Of a stretch of 64,000 nucleotides of DNA, positions 25,329 through 39,031 are shown piece after piece (the stretch's first letter is position 1; every line of letters begins with the position of its first letter). Source of the DNA: Malurus cyaneus samueli (lineage: Eukaryota; Chordata; Aves; Passeriformes; Maluridae); assembly GCA_009741485.1 (NCBI GenBank), contig CM019215.1:81672187-81736186 (forward strand), written 5' to 3'. The notes beneath the pieces are model-generated. The model saw nothing but the letters and a program-made list of their open reading frames with translations. It ran no database searches and was not told where the DNA came from. Position numbers and translations under genes: made by a program.

Positions 25329-28300
25329 CTGAAAGTGTCATCACCGACACAAGAAGGTAACTGCCCTAAGGTACAAGCATCACTTCCCTCTTCCCCTCTC
25401 CGAGCAATATTCAACCTTCCTCATTCCACAGGATCTTTACCACAATGAAGGGAAAGAAAAATGAATCTGTAAAATCAAACATATTTCACCCAAGAGAAAG
25501 AAAGAAATTGAGAGCAAAAAATACATAAATTCCCTTCAGTTCCTGTAAGATAGCCTTCACAGGACAAAGGTCAAGACTGACTTGTTTCCATTTCAATTCT
25601 TATTTTTAGCAGGTTTATACAGCACTGCTGACTTTATACACTGCAAACTGAAATCCAGTTTACAAAGCAGGACAGCCAGTTATTTAATCTGACAAGGTCA
25701 CAAAACTAGTCTCAAAGTTATGCTACATTGTTTTAATTTCTGGCCATGTGGGCCTTTAAAATTTCATCTTTTAAAAGCTGAGGCAAGTTTTTATGTTCTT
25801 GCATCAAGAAATCTGGAGGGGGCAGCTCCTTGATCTTTTTGTCCCCTTGCCATTTGCCCTCCATGTTTTTAAGCTTTCCTCAGAGCCCTCTTTTTGAGCA
25901 CATATCCACAGCAGATTGAGAAGTTGGTATCCAAGCTAAGACATGCTGAGGATTACAGCAAGAACAACCACGTTTTCATGTGCTCTTATTTATGGCACAT
26001 GATTTCCAGCGTATATTAGCATTTACACCACCCACCAACCTTCTCAATTAATGAGTGTGCCTCAGCTCACCAGGATTATAGCCATTGTGCTGCCCTTTAC
26101 ATTCAGACAGTGATACTGATGGATGCAGCTTGACTGATTGACAGAAATTTGTCTGCTGCCTGAACTTCACCTAGAGTTTAGCGAAATGCTGCTGCATCTC
26201 CAAATGCAATTACCGCTTAACAGAGTAATGTCTCATCTTTCATTTCCTAACTATAAAGGAAAGAAAGTAAATAAATAGTAATGTATACTTTTAAATACCC
26301 AGTTTGGTCTCTCGTACATATCTGTATTTATGCACACACAGAAATGACGTGCACAAATTGTGTATTTTATGTGTTCACATGTACATCAATTTAATGTTCT
26401 CTCTTCTTTAATCAATTATCCATGATAATCCATTGTATTCCCCTAGGTACATAGTCATCAAAGCCACTTTAAACCTCTTCTTGAAGATCAAATGGCTCTT
26501 TAATCCATTTATTTACAGTTTACAGAGTTATAGAAAATTAATCAGGATCATACGTTAGCTACTGCAGCAAGCCTCTTCTGAAGCCTGCTATCATTACAAA
26601 CACTAATTCTCAGAGACCCAACAGGACAGGGGAAGAAAGGAATAAATCTCCTGGCGTCTGTTCCTCCCATCAGCAGCTGTCAATGACCGTCTCTCTCTGA
26701 TCCTTGCATGATCAAACCATGCTCTATCAAATCTTTTTAAATGAATTAGCACTACTAAAGTAACAGGAGAGCTAATTAGTCTTAAACTTTGTACTTAAGT
26801 TCTTCACATAGGGTCTTCTGATGTCTAGCAGGCTGGGCTGGATGTTTCCTTCTGAAGTTCACTGGGCACAATAAACCATATGTGAGGAAGTGTGTGGATT
26901 ACACGAGAGACCACATTTCTTTGAACTCTGCTAAAGTTTCCCTTTACTGTTCCATGTCTTCATCCAAACATTCCCTCCCTTGCACGCAGTTCAGTACTCT
27001 AGGCAGCCTACCAATGAATGTTTAATGGCCAACCTTCTGGTTATTATCAATACGGAACCACTGTAATTGTTCATTAACTGGGTGAGATCTCACAAATTTA
27101 GGGTGTGACAGCGATCATTACATGTTACACATGAGCTGTGCATGTTCACACCAGTGCTTCTCTACAAGAGCAGAGAAACTCTGCCAGCGAAAGTGACACA
27201 CAGTGAGCTCCTGAATGAATTCCTTATTAATTATTCAAACCCCTATAAGTTTATTAATAATTACACTCACCTACACATACAAAAACAGCACCCCCTGAAA
27301 TGCTGTCACTGCATTAAGGATGGTAGGAGCAGAACACAGCTGTAAAGACAAGGAAGTGAACAAAAATGCCATTGACAGCTGGTTCTGCTGGAGATGTTGG
27401 AGTAAACTCAATATCATTTCACAAATAAAATTGACTGGGTTAGAGCAGAACAGACTTCCCATTCTGCCTTACCCCACAAATTACCAAGGCTTCACTTTTG
27501 CTGCTCCTCCAAAGACAATATTACAATCATAAACTACAAATCAAAATGTACATAGCACAATAAAGTAGATACACTTAATCTTTGCTAATATTATAATCAG
27601 TTTTCATGAAGGGACAATACATAAAGCTTTTCTTCACCAGAAAAATATTTATATATGATATCAGCCCATTCAGAAAATATCCAGATTGTTCCTCTTTTCA
27701 CACAATGCCTCCAAACAACTTTAAAATGGCCTCTTCATTCACAGTTATTTCTGTGGATAAGTGATAATCTCATCATATTTGAAGGTTGCCATAGGGTAGA
27801 AGTCCCCTACTGCCACATAATAACTATTTACTTCATTTTGATTACAGCAAATAATCAAGGAGGTAGAACCTCTCTATAACACAATGTGTATATAATAGCA
27901 CTATTGCTGAAAAAGTGTAATGTGGATGCTCCTGAGAAAAAGGCATTTTCATGTTACAGCTAATTTCTCAACAGGCTAAAGCACATTTTTCTTGGTGTTT
28001 GGTTTTTTGGGTTTTTTTTTCTTAATTATGCACTTTAATAAATAACTTGGGTCCTGACAGACTGAAATTCTATGTATTAAAAGTAGTGTTGATATATAAA
28101 TGCTATTTAAGCAACTAGACTGCTTGGTATTCCTTCAGTAGAATTATTGAATAAAGGCACTTGGACCAAATCAATAGGAGGATGTCAAAAGGAGAAAATT
28201 AAAATAGATCCTCCTAATTTAACGTGACAATTCCTTCTGGTTCTCTGCCAAGAAAAATCATACCAACTTGCATTCTTGTGCAATCACATATCAGTAATCA

Positions 28301-28812
28301 TCTATTAGTAAGTCTGAGCATCTAATTCTTCTCTCACATTTTTCAGTCGGCTCTTAGAGAGGTGTTATCATGGCATGTGATATTTGCATCAGAGAGCCTA
28401 ACTTTGCCTTTTCTTGCATTGATGTAAATCTTCAGTAACAGAGTTAGCTCCCCATAAAAATCTGCACAGGGGAAGAGAAAGTTGAGTCTGGTCAATATAA
28501 ATACAATACCGTATCCTTTTTTGTTTCCAATTAGAGCCCTGCTTTAAAATCACCTTAATCATCTCCCAAAACACGACACTTACTAGGGAAGGCAGTCAGG
28601 TAAGGACACAACAGAGCCCTTGAGAAGAATTTAGATCACTTTCACAGCTTCCCTGACTGTGTGCACCTTCAGCATGGAGAGAAGGGTCTGTGATTCCTCT
28701 GTCTGGCCTCAGTATGGCAGGAACTTGCTCCTGCAGAACATCTGCAGTTCCTTCCTCCATTTTCCCTATTCCAGGCTTCATTCTTAAATTGCCCAGTCGA
28801 AAGCTGTTTATG
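25329..28812. other. Intergenic, no gene recognised
   Basis: AT-rich DNA without exons. A canonical PBX/MEIS-type site TGATTGACAG lies at 26135-26144, within a stretch that also holds ATGCAATTA-like homeodomain motifs. Paired TTATTAAT elements lie near 27226-27260. Confidence 0.5.
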
Positions 28813-29155
28813 TGTCAAGGTTTTGGTAGCTGTGGGGTTACAGGGGCAGATTCTGTGAGAAGCTGCCAGAAGCTCCCCCCACATCCAATGGAGCAAATGC
28901 CCATTGACTCCAAAACAAACCCACTGTCGGCCAAGGCCAAGCCCACCAGGGATGGGGCTCTGGGACAACAGAGTTAAAAAGGAGGGAAAGGTATTGCGCA
29001 GAAGAGATTGCAGCTAGAGGGGAATAAGAAAATGTGGAAGAAACAGCCCTTCCTCACCAAGGTCAGTGAGGAAAAAAAGGGAGGAGATGCTCCAGGCACC
29101 GGAGCAGAGATCCCCCCACAGCCTCTAAAGGTCCACAATGGGGCAGAGATCCATT
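28813..29155 (+). mobile_element. ERVL-type LTR, 5' part (truncated)
   Basis: Matches the 5' portion of what I take to be the same bird LTR family as the copy at 14.2-14.7 kb: TGTCAAGGTTTTGGTAGC at the start, then TTCTGTGAGAAGCTGCCAGA, then GGCCAAGGCCAAGCCCACCA, then CACCAAGGTCAGTGAGG, then CTCCAGGCACCGGAGCAGAG, then GGGGCAGAGATCCA near the break. It begins with TG, as an LTR should, and lacks the 3' part. It shares no segment with the 14 kb copy, so the two cannot be compared for age. The open frames at 28669-28977 partly overlap it and are not genes. Confidence 0.7.
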
Positions 29156-32100
29156 AGTAATTCCTTAATTAGAATTAGATGCACATTTCCTATAAAGGTA
29201 CAAGGTAAAGTATGATGTCCACATCAGACTTATTCACCTCCTATCCTTCATATCCTAAAGGATCTCAATTCTCGGTCTCATAAAGCCTTCATTAAGGCTG
29301 TATAAACACTTTCTGCAAAGCACCAAATAATTTTGTCATATGTAGGTCATTCTTCCTTTTGCCTTAGGAGAGAGCTGTAGGTGTATTTCCTGGACAGATG
29401 CAGGAAGGAAAACAATGCAGCACTTCCCAAGTACTGAGGTTCACACTAAAATACAGAGATGCAGTTCTTCTGGCTCCTCAATGTAGCGCATTGCTGCATA
29501 GGATAAAAGTCATCAGAGCACACAATACATCTTTCTCTTCCTACACACTGGTGAGAAACCCAAAACAAATTGCACAATACGTTTCCCAGAGAGCAAAAGA
29601 TGACAGGGTTTCAGAGCATTGCATGTATCCATGTGCGGGTTTGGCCCGTTGTGCTCATAATGGCAAGGAATCAGCTGAATTGTGATTCGACTTGTGTCCA
29701 ATAACAGGGAAATGAACAAAATTGTTCCATGACATTTCATTACAAGGCAAGCCAAAAAAACCCAAATTAATCAACTGCAAAAGCTACTATTGTGTTCTGA
29801 ATATTCTTCAAGATGAGCAAGCCAAAGCTACATCCGAAATGTGCTTGGCTAAGTGTGTATGTCAGTAAAGAATAAATTTCATATTAAAGGTTATATTTTA
29901 ACATCTCAAAGGTGCTAACTGGTGTGGTTCCTGAAAAGTCTGCGGTTTCCCACATCCCACAAGGTTCCGACAAGCAGCAGTTGATTGAATGTAACCTACC
30001 TAATTTTCTTACTTTTAATTTTACAGAATAAATCTATTCTGGGGATGAACTGGGATTTAGTGGTGGAAAAGGCATTTATCTGTAAGACCCAAGGTCATCT
30101 GTTGCTGACATAGGAAGACTAAACAGTAAGTAAGCAGGAAACTGTAGGAGGAGGAGCAGAAAGATTTCATAGGTAAAGAAACTGAAAATCCACCTGAAGA
30201 ATAGTATCCAATCTCTGTCTCTGTTATTGGATTTTCTTCTGAGGTTTATTTGCCTCAATCTTCAGGTCTCAGTCAGCAATCTGTAAAAAGGGGATATTAT
30301 CATCCCCTCTCCTTAAAAGGCTTTTGAAATGTTTACTGTTTAAAAGCTAGAAGGTTCTTTCAGATCAAGGTGAAAGGAAGTCATCCATACTTATGGGAGA
30401 GTGTACAGAGGAGTGGAAAAATACTTTGAAAAATATTTGATGAATGAACACTGAGTGTCCTGTGTGCTGGAAGAGACAGAAGGCCTCTGGAAAAAAACAG
30501 GATCAAGTAGCAAACAAAAGGCGTTATGCATAGTGAGGAACCAAATTAAGGCTTCTGCTGAGCATAAATTCTAGCATTTTTTTGTTCCTGGGTACTTGGC
30601 TTTGCCTCTTTAATATTATATTTCTAAAATTATTTCATGCCATTTAGCTATCCTCTCATTAATCAGAGATTATGGATGCTTTTGTTCCAGAGATGTTCTT
30701 GTGCTCACAGAAGATGAGTCTCCAGTGATCTCAATGCAGAATATAGGGTGTTAGCAAAATAAAAATAGGTAACAATGAAACAATTCAATTGTTTTCTTTT
30801 TCTTTTCCTACTGCAAAGAAGCCACAGCCAGGGCTCTTTGAGATTGAAGAGTGGCTGGACCAAACCGCCAAAATATTGAACAGGTTAGCAGTACTTGGAA
30901 GTCAGTTGGAAGACAAGAAAGTTATAGAAAATATTATCACCTGTTTCAAAGTGGCTTTACATTCCTGGGGTGGCTGTGCTGGGCTCATTAGTTCTGCAGC
31001 AGCACAATTCCCTTTCCTTGTTCTTACAGAGAAACACCAAAGGTCTGGATGTATCCACGCCTCCCTTGATGGAACACGGCAAATCACCTTTGAGAGCCCG
31101 GGAACAGCTAAATACACAAAGCTGCCTCTTCACAGCTGCCTGGGAGGTAAAATCTGTGGAAAGATGAAAGGAACTGGACGGGCTCCCTTCTAACTACCCA
31201 CCAATGACATCCAGAGAAGGATGGAAGCAGCTATTGCTGGCTTATCAGGCTCATCTTTGCTGGAACTCATTATCCTAGAAGAAACATTTTCATTAATCGC
31301 CTTGAAAGAGCATTGGGAAGGGGGAAAGCTCTAATAACCTGACATCACAGAATGATAAAAATGAAAATGAAATTACTAATAGCAGCGCAGGCACTGGGTA
31401 GACACAGCATGCCAGCAGACCCAGCTTCTTTTTACAGCGGTCCTCCTTGTACCACTACCTTTAGAAAATTAATTTGAGCCAGTGACTCTCCACTGATTTC
31501 TCTAGAGCTCAGCCAGCTTCCTCCCACAGAGGCATGAATGCTAGAAAGCTGTTACTCATCTTCTCATATGAGTAGAGAGTCAGCATCAATTCTGATCCAC
31601 AGTGTCCAGAGATTACATGCAAAAATAATTACAGGAAAACTTATTTACTGAATATAAAATGCAGTAGGTCTATCTATTGTTTCCCATCCTGTCTTTCATT
31701 TAGCATTTTTCAGCATCAGCAAGTTTTTCAGTTAGTCATTAGTCTTTATGCTACTATCACTGTGCCATCCTTATCTCAACACCAGATACTTCTAATAAAT
31801 GTTTTTGAGGTAATGTCACTGCAAGAAAAATATGGCAGTTCAAGGAAAGCACAAATCTCAGAAAATCAAAGGTGAGACACTGCCTCCACATCAAGAATTT
31901 GGATTAATGATTAAATGCCCACATCCCAATTATTCTCTTACTCCTAGATGATATTTTAAAAAAATGTAATACTACATAAGAACATCCAAATAGAAAGACA
32001 GGAAAATCAATTTTTATGGGAGGGTCAGCAGTTAGTGATTACACTTTCATTCCCTCCTGGGGACCAATATCTAACTTTGCTACAATAAATTCCCATTTTA

Positions 32101-35100
32101 TATCTCTCTCTATCAGTGTTTACAGGACATGACATTCCTCTTATTTGCCATGCCACAATGCCTATAGTCATACTCAACAACTATTTATGGCAAACAGTGC
32201 TTTACATAGTGTTTATAAGACCTCATCAAATATTGGAATAGAGAGTAAAACAATGCTGAATTGTTTTGGTTTTTTTTCTGCAACATCTCCCACATAAAGC
32301 ACATGGAAAGATGCCACAGTGGAAGTGGAGTTGGTCACAGTTTCCTAGCAGGAAAAGGAAAAATTTATTTTTCTGCTTCCCTTCCATGCCCCTCAGTGGT
32401 CTGTTGTACTTCCACACCAGCACATGCAGCACCATCTCCTGCATTTTGTTACCAGGTCCCATCATGCCAATGCCTGGCTGAGAACATTTATCTTTCTGGA
32501 AACCCCTGAATTAGCTGGGTTAGCTTCTGGGCAGATCCCCTTGATGGATGGTGGGCATTCATGGATTCTCTTCTCCCTTGCATCCTTATGCTCCCAACCC
32601 TTGCCACTTTTGAGCCATGAACCTACACCATGACTATCCAGAGTTACAGAGGGAGTCCTGAGAATGGGCAATGCAGAGCTGTGGCCAGATGCAGTGAAAG
32701 CACCCATCAGTGCACTGCACAGGGCTGTTCATGTCTTCAATCAGGTCCTGCCTCCAGGCATTTCAAGAGTCCATCCACCTCATCCAAGAATTCTTTCAGC
32801 TTTTGCTTACTCTCAAAAGAGAAGTATGGAGTTTTTACTTGTAGGCACCCTCATTTCTCATTCCAAAACACCACCAGTATTTTCCAGGACTATGCACGTG
32901 GTGAGCCAAACACTACAAAGCATTTCTCTCCTAACAAAAGCTATTAAAACATTATCTCATTTTTACCATCCACCTCTACACAACCTCTTTGATGCCCTTT
33001 CCCATCACCTTCTATCCTCAACACGACATTGCACAGCAACAAAAAGACACTGCCAGAATGGCATTTCTCCAAGAAGCTGTTTTTCAGCACCACGTCTGCC
33101 CTCCTGCCAGGCACATGATTCCATCAGCAACAGTGCAAGCTCTGCTGCAAAGAGACTGCAGGCATAAGGTTCACAAACTTTCCACCAGCCTGGGAATGTT
33201 CTGGTGGTTTCACACTTTGGTTTGTTGGGACTGCAGATTTATTTCACACAATTGCCTTATAATAAGAATAGGCTGGTTTTGCAGTCAAAAACAACTGACA
33301 AGTCTGAGCTAAACTACAGAAAGATGTTTTCTAAGTGATGCTGCAAGATCGCAAAAGTCAGGAAGTCTCCACCAAGCCTACCAGTTGTGACTACCAGGCT
33401 GTGGAAAAAAAGGAGGATGACATTTCTCTGTTGTGTACATAACATCTGATCAAGCTATAGCATCTATCTAGGAAAAACACCTGTGAATGATTGCAGAATA
33501 TGTATCAGATTGTTTTATTAATGCAATGCATTGAATAGAGTACATAAATTATAGCCAGGATGTTTTCTTCCAGGATTTGCTTTAAAATTAACAATGTATA
33601 ACTGTGATTAGTCCTCAACTTGCTGATAGTCCATGAGTATGTACATTCTTTATTCAAGTAAATAGAGTAATTTTCTCATTTTCACCTTCAGTATCACTTA
33701 GACTCTCAGCTTAAAAACAAGAATAAACCCTGACCAGAAGAGCTGAATGGGGTCCTCTTGGGGTTGTCTATTTGAAACAGTATTATCCTAACAGACAGAC
33801 AGCTGTTGTAACAAAATCATTGACTTTTAGAGACTTTTTGCAATAATAATCCCACAGTGATTCAAGGCATAAAAATATCCAGCAAGGAAAGGTATCACTA
33901 ACTGTTAAGTAAACATTAAAGAAAGTGAACTCTCCAACAAAGAACTGAAGGACACTGACTTAATCCATTGAATGTCAGAAGAAATTGTTTCAGGAGGATG
34001 AAGAGAGCACTGCATCCCAATAAGTATTGATTTCCATGGACCTGCAGTTCGTCTGCACTGCTTAAAGTCACGCATCTGTGCTTGGGAAGTTCCTTTGCAA
34101 ATCCTGTGCTCCTTATTTCAGTTGCCAGGATGTTCCCAAAGGGGTTAAATTATAAGCCAGGATGTATATGCTTTAGGATTTATCAACACTCCCTTTGAGA
34201 TGCAGGAAAGGGACTAGAAGAAAAGATGTGTCCCTGAAAGAGCATTTCAGGATCTCCACATCAGGAAGAGAGAAGTGAATTCAGCTCGAAGAAGAGGGCT
34301 CTACTACAGAATTTTAACATTAGGTCCAAATAACACAATCTGGCCACCATCCACTAGGGAAGCTCAGCCAAATCGTGACAAAATTCACAGGCAGCAGATC
34401 ACAGAAAATCCTCTCTTTGATGGCAGATGATGAAAGGACAGGCATAAATTTCTAGCTGAATTATGCCTGAAGTAGAAAATAGAGACAAGAAAGATAAGGC
34501 AATGGATCCTGAGATTAGGAATCAAAGGTCTAGCAGTTCTCATGGCTTTGGCACTGTGTCACCCTAAGAATATTTTCAAGTCACACTATATTAATTTGAC
34601 TCAGTTTCTCCTAAATGTAAAAGATGAAGTATAAAAACAAATCATCAAGCTACGTATATTTTCTCCTTTTCTTAAAAGGAAGAGCAATAAAGTATAACAA
34701 TAAAGCATTTGTTTACAGTGCAAATTTGTAACCAATTTGAAATATTTTATAGGTAGACTAAAGAATTCCCAAGCATGCACACATTTTGAGTCACAGACTT
34801 TCCCACTCTGCAGAGAAAATAACATTTAGAGTATATGTATTTGTGGTCTGAGTAGCTTTTTAACAACAATCTCTTCTTACATATAATTCTATCAATTACT
34901 CAGAAATAAATATTAAAAAATTGTCACTGTTAAAAAGCATGGTAAGTGGTACAATAAAGTACAGTGCCATGTCCTCCTGTCACAACAACCTATGCCTTAC
35001 ACAGCTGAAGGACTGGGGAAAGAAATAAAATCTCACTGCCAGAGTGAACAAACAATTCCATGCAGGATCCCATGCTGTAATAAAAGCAATTGGTGAGATG

Positions 35101-38100
35101 CCTTGATCCATAAAGAATAGAGTCATTAGGAAGAAAAGGAGGTGACATTGCCTCTGTATTTCATATACTTTATACTAATCCCAGACAAAACATGCAGTCC
35201 TTTTGGCTGTTTTTCCTGAAGGATAATGAAAAATGGGTGTGAAAAAGCTGTTAAAAATGTGAGAGCTTTACAGGGACAAAGGCAATGAGTGCAATACCTT
35301 TTTAAAACAAACACAAAAGTAATTGGAATGTTGAGGAAGAGGTATCCTAAGCAGAAAATATCGACAATTCATTAAAAGAGAAGAGAAAGGTAAAACACAG
35401 ACAAGTAGTTCAAAGCAGATTTCAATAAGGGATTAGGTATAAGATTTGTTGTTGGGTTTGTTTTTATACTGATGGTAAATAAGCATTTTGCTTTTCTCGC
35501 AAAGTTAGGAGGACTGGATGCCTGTTAGAACTATGCATGATAATTTTCTTCAAAGAATACCCAAAGGAGCAGCCAAGGCCAGGACAATTCTTCCGCAGAG
35601 GAGAGGAGGGTGTAGTAATGACTTTTTACAAAGTTTCATCCCATCTGGCAGGTGTGGTTGGTACTTAGTGGCTTCATAGAGACTCCCAGAGGATATGTGG
35701 AAGTCAGGAGTGCAGAGCAGGAGGGAATTCCAGGGGTGGCTGTGGCCTTTTACACACCTCCCTTTCATGATCTTTCCTTAACAGATTTATAGCCCTTCTG
35801 AATTCATACAGCAGAGATGCCTCCCAGGAGGCTCTCTGTTTACAGGTTAGCAACTGGGCTTTCACCACACAGAAGATCTTCAGTGATGGTTTGGAAAGTG
35901 TGGATTGCATTCATCTTCTACGAGCTGTTCTTTGGGAGTTAAAGCCCCAGGTGAAACTGGGTGAGCCAGCTCCTTCTGGCCTTTTCCTCTGAGCTTCTCC
36001 AGAGTCCTTTGGAGCCCTGCCCTCCTTTTCTTACTTTGCTTAAAGAACTTCAAAATACTATAATTTTTAATACTTGTTATCTTTTTGAACAAAGCATCAG
36101 AGGGAGATGAGGAAGTGCAGTGACATCAGGGAAGCCTTGTAACATTGGCTTGTAACATACATAAGGAAACAAACCAGACTGCAGTGTTCTTTGTGTCTGA
36201 TCTGAGCATCCAGAAAGCCCTTCTCCCAACCCCAAAGTTTTACCTGGAGACTGTCTCTCACCTTCAATTCACAACTTATTCCCAGGGCTCAGTTACTTGA
36301 TTTGCCAGATGGTATCAAGGATTCATTGTCCACCTTTGAGGCAGATTTGAGGAGAAAGAGCAAGACAGAAAGAGATGAAAGAATCTGTGTTCAGTGACAC
36401 ATTCATGCCTCCACCTAAGAGCGAGTTTATTGAGCCCTGCTATCAGCAAGACAAAAAAAAATAAACAAAACCTCATAGATTCAATAGTTTCTAAGGCTCA
36501 CTGACAATCAATTGCCTTTTCCTTGAAGATAAAACTTACCTAATTTAATCTCTGGATCTTTTACCACCTTGGTTAGCCAAGTTGTAATGCTCTCTTACCC
36601 TGAGATTAGCTGTTTCCCATCAATAGTACCTCTGCTCAATGACAAGATCCCTCCACAATTTCATTTTGATTAATAGAGAAGCTACTACTGCTCTCAGTTA
36701 CTCTAACATTTAACTGAAAAAATAATTGGGTTTTTAACACACCAGCTCAAACAATAATGCAACCAAAAACTGCTCCAGAGCTAGACAAAGCAGATACTTT
36801 CCAGACAATCACAATATCTACACATTTCGTTCACCCTACGACAACTTCCTGGTGCAATTATTTGTGTTGTTCAACCATTTAAGTGGGGGCTTTGTGGTTT
36901 TTATTTGTTTTTCAGACATTTTCTAAAGATACACTGCTCTCAAACAAAAGAGATTCACAGGCTTGTATCGAAATGTTGAACCGATTCATTTCAGTACATC
37001 CAAAATCTTAAAATGTTTTTACTTTATTTTACATTTTGAGATTTCTGGTTGCTTTTTATTTTTCAAAACAATGTAGATGTGGTAGGATCACTACAGAGAA
37101 CTTGTCAACTTTCATGAACATCCTTTCTTCCTCAAATGTCATTTTTCTGAAAATGGTCTGGTGGCCACTGTCCCCAGTCCCTTTGTAGAAAATAGGGCAT
37201 TTAACACATCTACAGTGTCTGACTGGAATATCATAAATAATCCTGACACCACCCACTATGAAAGTGTGAGTGCAAAATCCCAACTAGCTGGTTTATAAAG
37301 ACAGTTCTGGCCACCCTGGCACCAAATGTGGGAAAAACATTGTGTGATCATGCAATAAAAGGCTGGATCTCAAAGACTATGCACAAGGGGATTGAGTTAA
37401 GCCTGCACAGGCAAATATCTTAATTCTGTTATTTATAAACTCAACTGGAATTTCCTGAACACTTAGACTTTGCAATTTAAATAGCATTAATTAATTTAGG
37501 GGTTGTGTGTAGCTAATGACAACTAATGTGACAGACCCATAATTATCTACCTATCATGGTGGTAAAGACAGATGTTTGAAGAGCCAAGTTTTTCATATCA
37601 TTTCAACTGAATAATAAATAAAGCACAGCCTGAGTCTGTTTTGAAGCTCACAGAGCTTGGAGATAAAAACATGTTGGCTAGGAGTCAGAATGTTCCTGTA
37701 ATGTACGCAATGACAGGTGCCTCCCCACCACACTGCCCAACACCAAATGGAGCACAGGCTTCACCCATTGCTGATACTTCACACTGCTCATGAATTCTTA
37801 CCCTCAACACAGTAATTGCCCCCTAAGAAAGACCATTACAATTTCTCACTGCTGTATCACCCCGTTCAGGGTGCAGATTCCTTTTCATCATCCACTGAAA
37901 TGCTGTTAATGCTAGTGGGAGAATAATTCTGTGTGTGCACGGACACTTATTTTTCAGCATTCTCATTTTTTCACCATTTCCTTCTTTTTTTTTGTTTACT
38001 TCTTCTTTTGCTCCGCCATCCAAAACCCCTGTTTAGAAGGATATCAATGTTGCTTTTGTTCCGACTTGGTCATTACACTGTCCAAGGAATTTTGGAAACT

Positions 38101-38978
38101 GGCAGCAGTTCCATCTGATAACAATAGCAGGAGAGAAAGGTAAGTAAAAAATAATGGTCTGCCAATCATGGCTGCACAAGAAAGATCGTGGGTCCCAACC
38201 AGAATCTAAAGTAGTAATGGGAAATTCTCCTTAATAGACTTCTCCTTGGGCTGCAAAGTAAAGCCAGTGTGGCTAGAGGGATTTTCTTAAAGAAGATTAT
38301 CTTCCAGCTCTTCATGTTAACACCCTCAGATAGTAAAAACCAGGAGAAATGAGATGACAGTAATCTCTGGAACGTCCTAAGAGGTATGTTAAAAAGTACT
38401 AAAGACATGTATACCATGTAACCTGGTATATTTCAAACATTAGAAGCCTGGAATTACCATAAAGAACCATGGCAACAACAGGCAATTAATTCACACTTAT
38501 TCAGATTACCATAGAAACTGGACCAACACACCAGAAATTATCTAAAATGCCTCACTTCAAACTCCCAAGCAGTCTATAATTTCCATAGTAATTGAGCACT
38601 TGTAATAACCACAGAAATATTATAAAATCGCTATGAAACACTATGAAATCTTGACATAATGAAGGCCAAACATAATTTTTAAAACCTGCACAGCTTTTTC
38701 CTGCATTATAATGTACCACAGAGTAGCCAAAAAACTTTTCATCTTTCAACATAAAATTAATTTCTTCCAAGAAAAATTGATGGTATCCTGTCAGATAAAA
38801 AGAAAAATACACTTAAATCACAACAAATCACTACAAAAATCTGCCAGAGCAGAGCAGAGCTAGAGTGCAGAGCTTAAGCTTTCTGAGGTGTTGCCTTGTT
38901 CTTTTTTCCAAGAAGTCTTCCTTAGCTCAGAGTTGAACAGCCATTTTGTTAATGAAATTTGTAGATATTTTCCAGACT
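29156..38978. other. Intergenic, no gene recognised
   Basis: No known exon. The longest frame in the window after CDH22 is here, 32664-33167 plus (167 codons). Frames of 105 and 107 codons overlap it in other phases, and it has no domain; the local shortage of stop codons explains all of them. Exon-like intervals with splice signals lie at 30819-30883 (weak) and 38037-38139 (stronger; see findings). Confidence 0.55.
38037..38139 (+). other. Exon-like interval with good splice signals, unassigned
   Basis: 103 bases bounded by an acceptor CCTGTTTAG after a long T/C-rich tract (about 37963-38020) and a near-consensus donor AAAG/GTAAGT. At least two frames are open across it, but no protein match is recognised. 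It could be an exon of a long non-coding RNA or a chance pair of splice sites. Confidence 0.2.
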
Positions 38979-38983
38979 NNNNN
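38979..38983. other. Assembly gap (five N)
   Basis: Five N's interrupt the sequence just before a run of 11 A's. The true gap length is unknown. The open frames drawn through it contain unknown residues and should be ignored. Confidence 1.
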
Positions 38984-39031
38984 AAAAAAAAAAAGAAACA
39001 AACAAGAAGAAAGAAGAAGAAGAAACAAGAT
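38984..39031 (+). repeat. A-rich / GAA purine low-complexity run
   Basis: Eleven A's at 38984-38994, then GAAACAAACAAG, then AAGAAG units up to about 39031. Nearly all bases are purine. It directly adjoins the N gap, and the homopolymer probably caused the break in assembly. Confidence 0.9.

Noticed and set aside
32664..33167. 167-codon open frame, plus strand
   Set aside because: Two other long frames overlap it in different phases, it has no domain or conserved motif, and no promoter or splice context. A local shortage of stop codons explains it.
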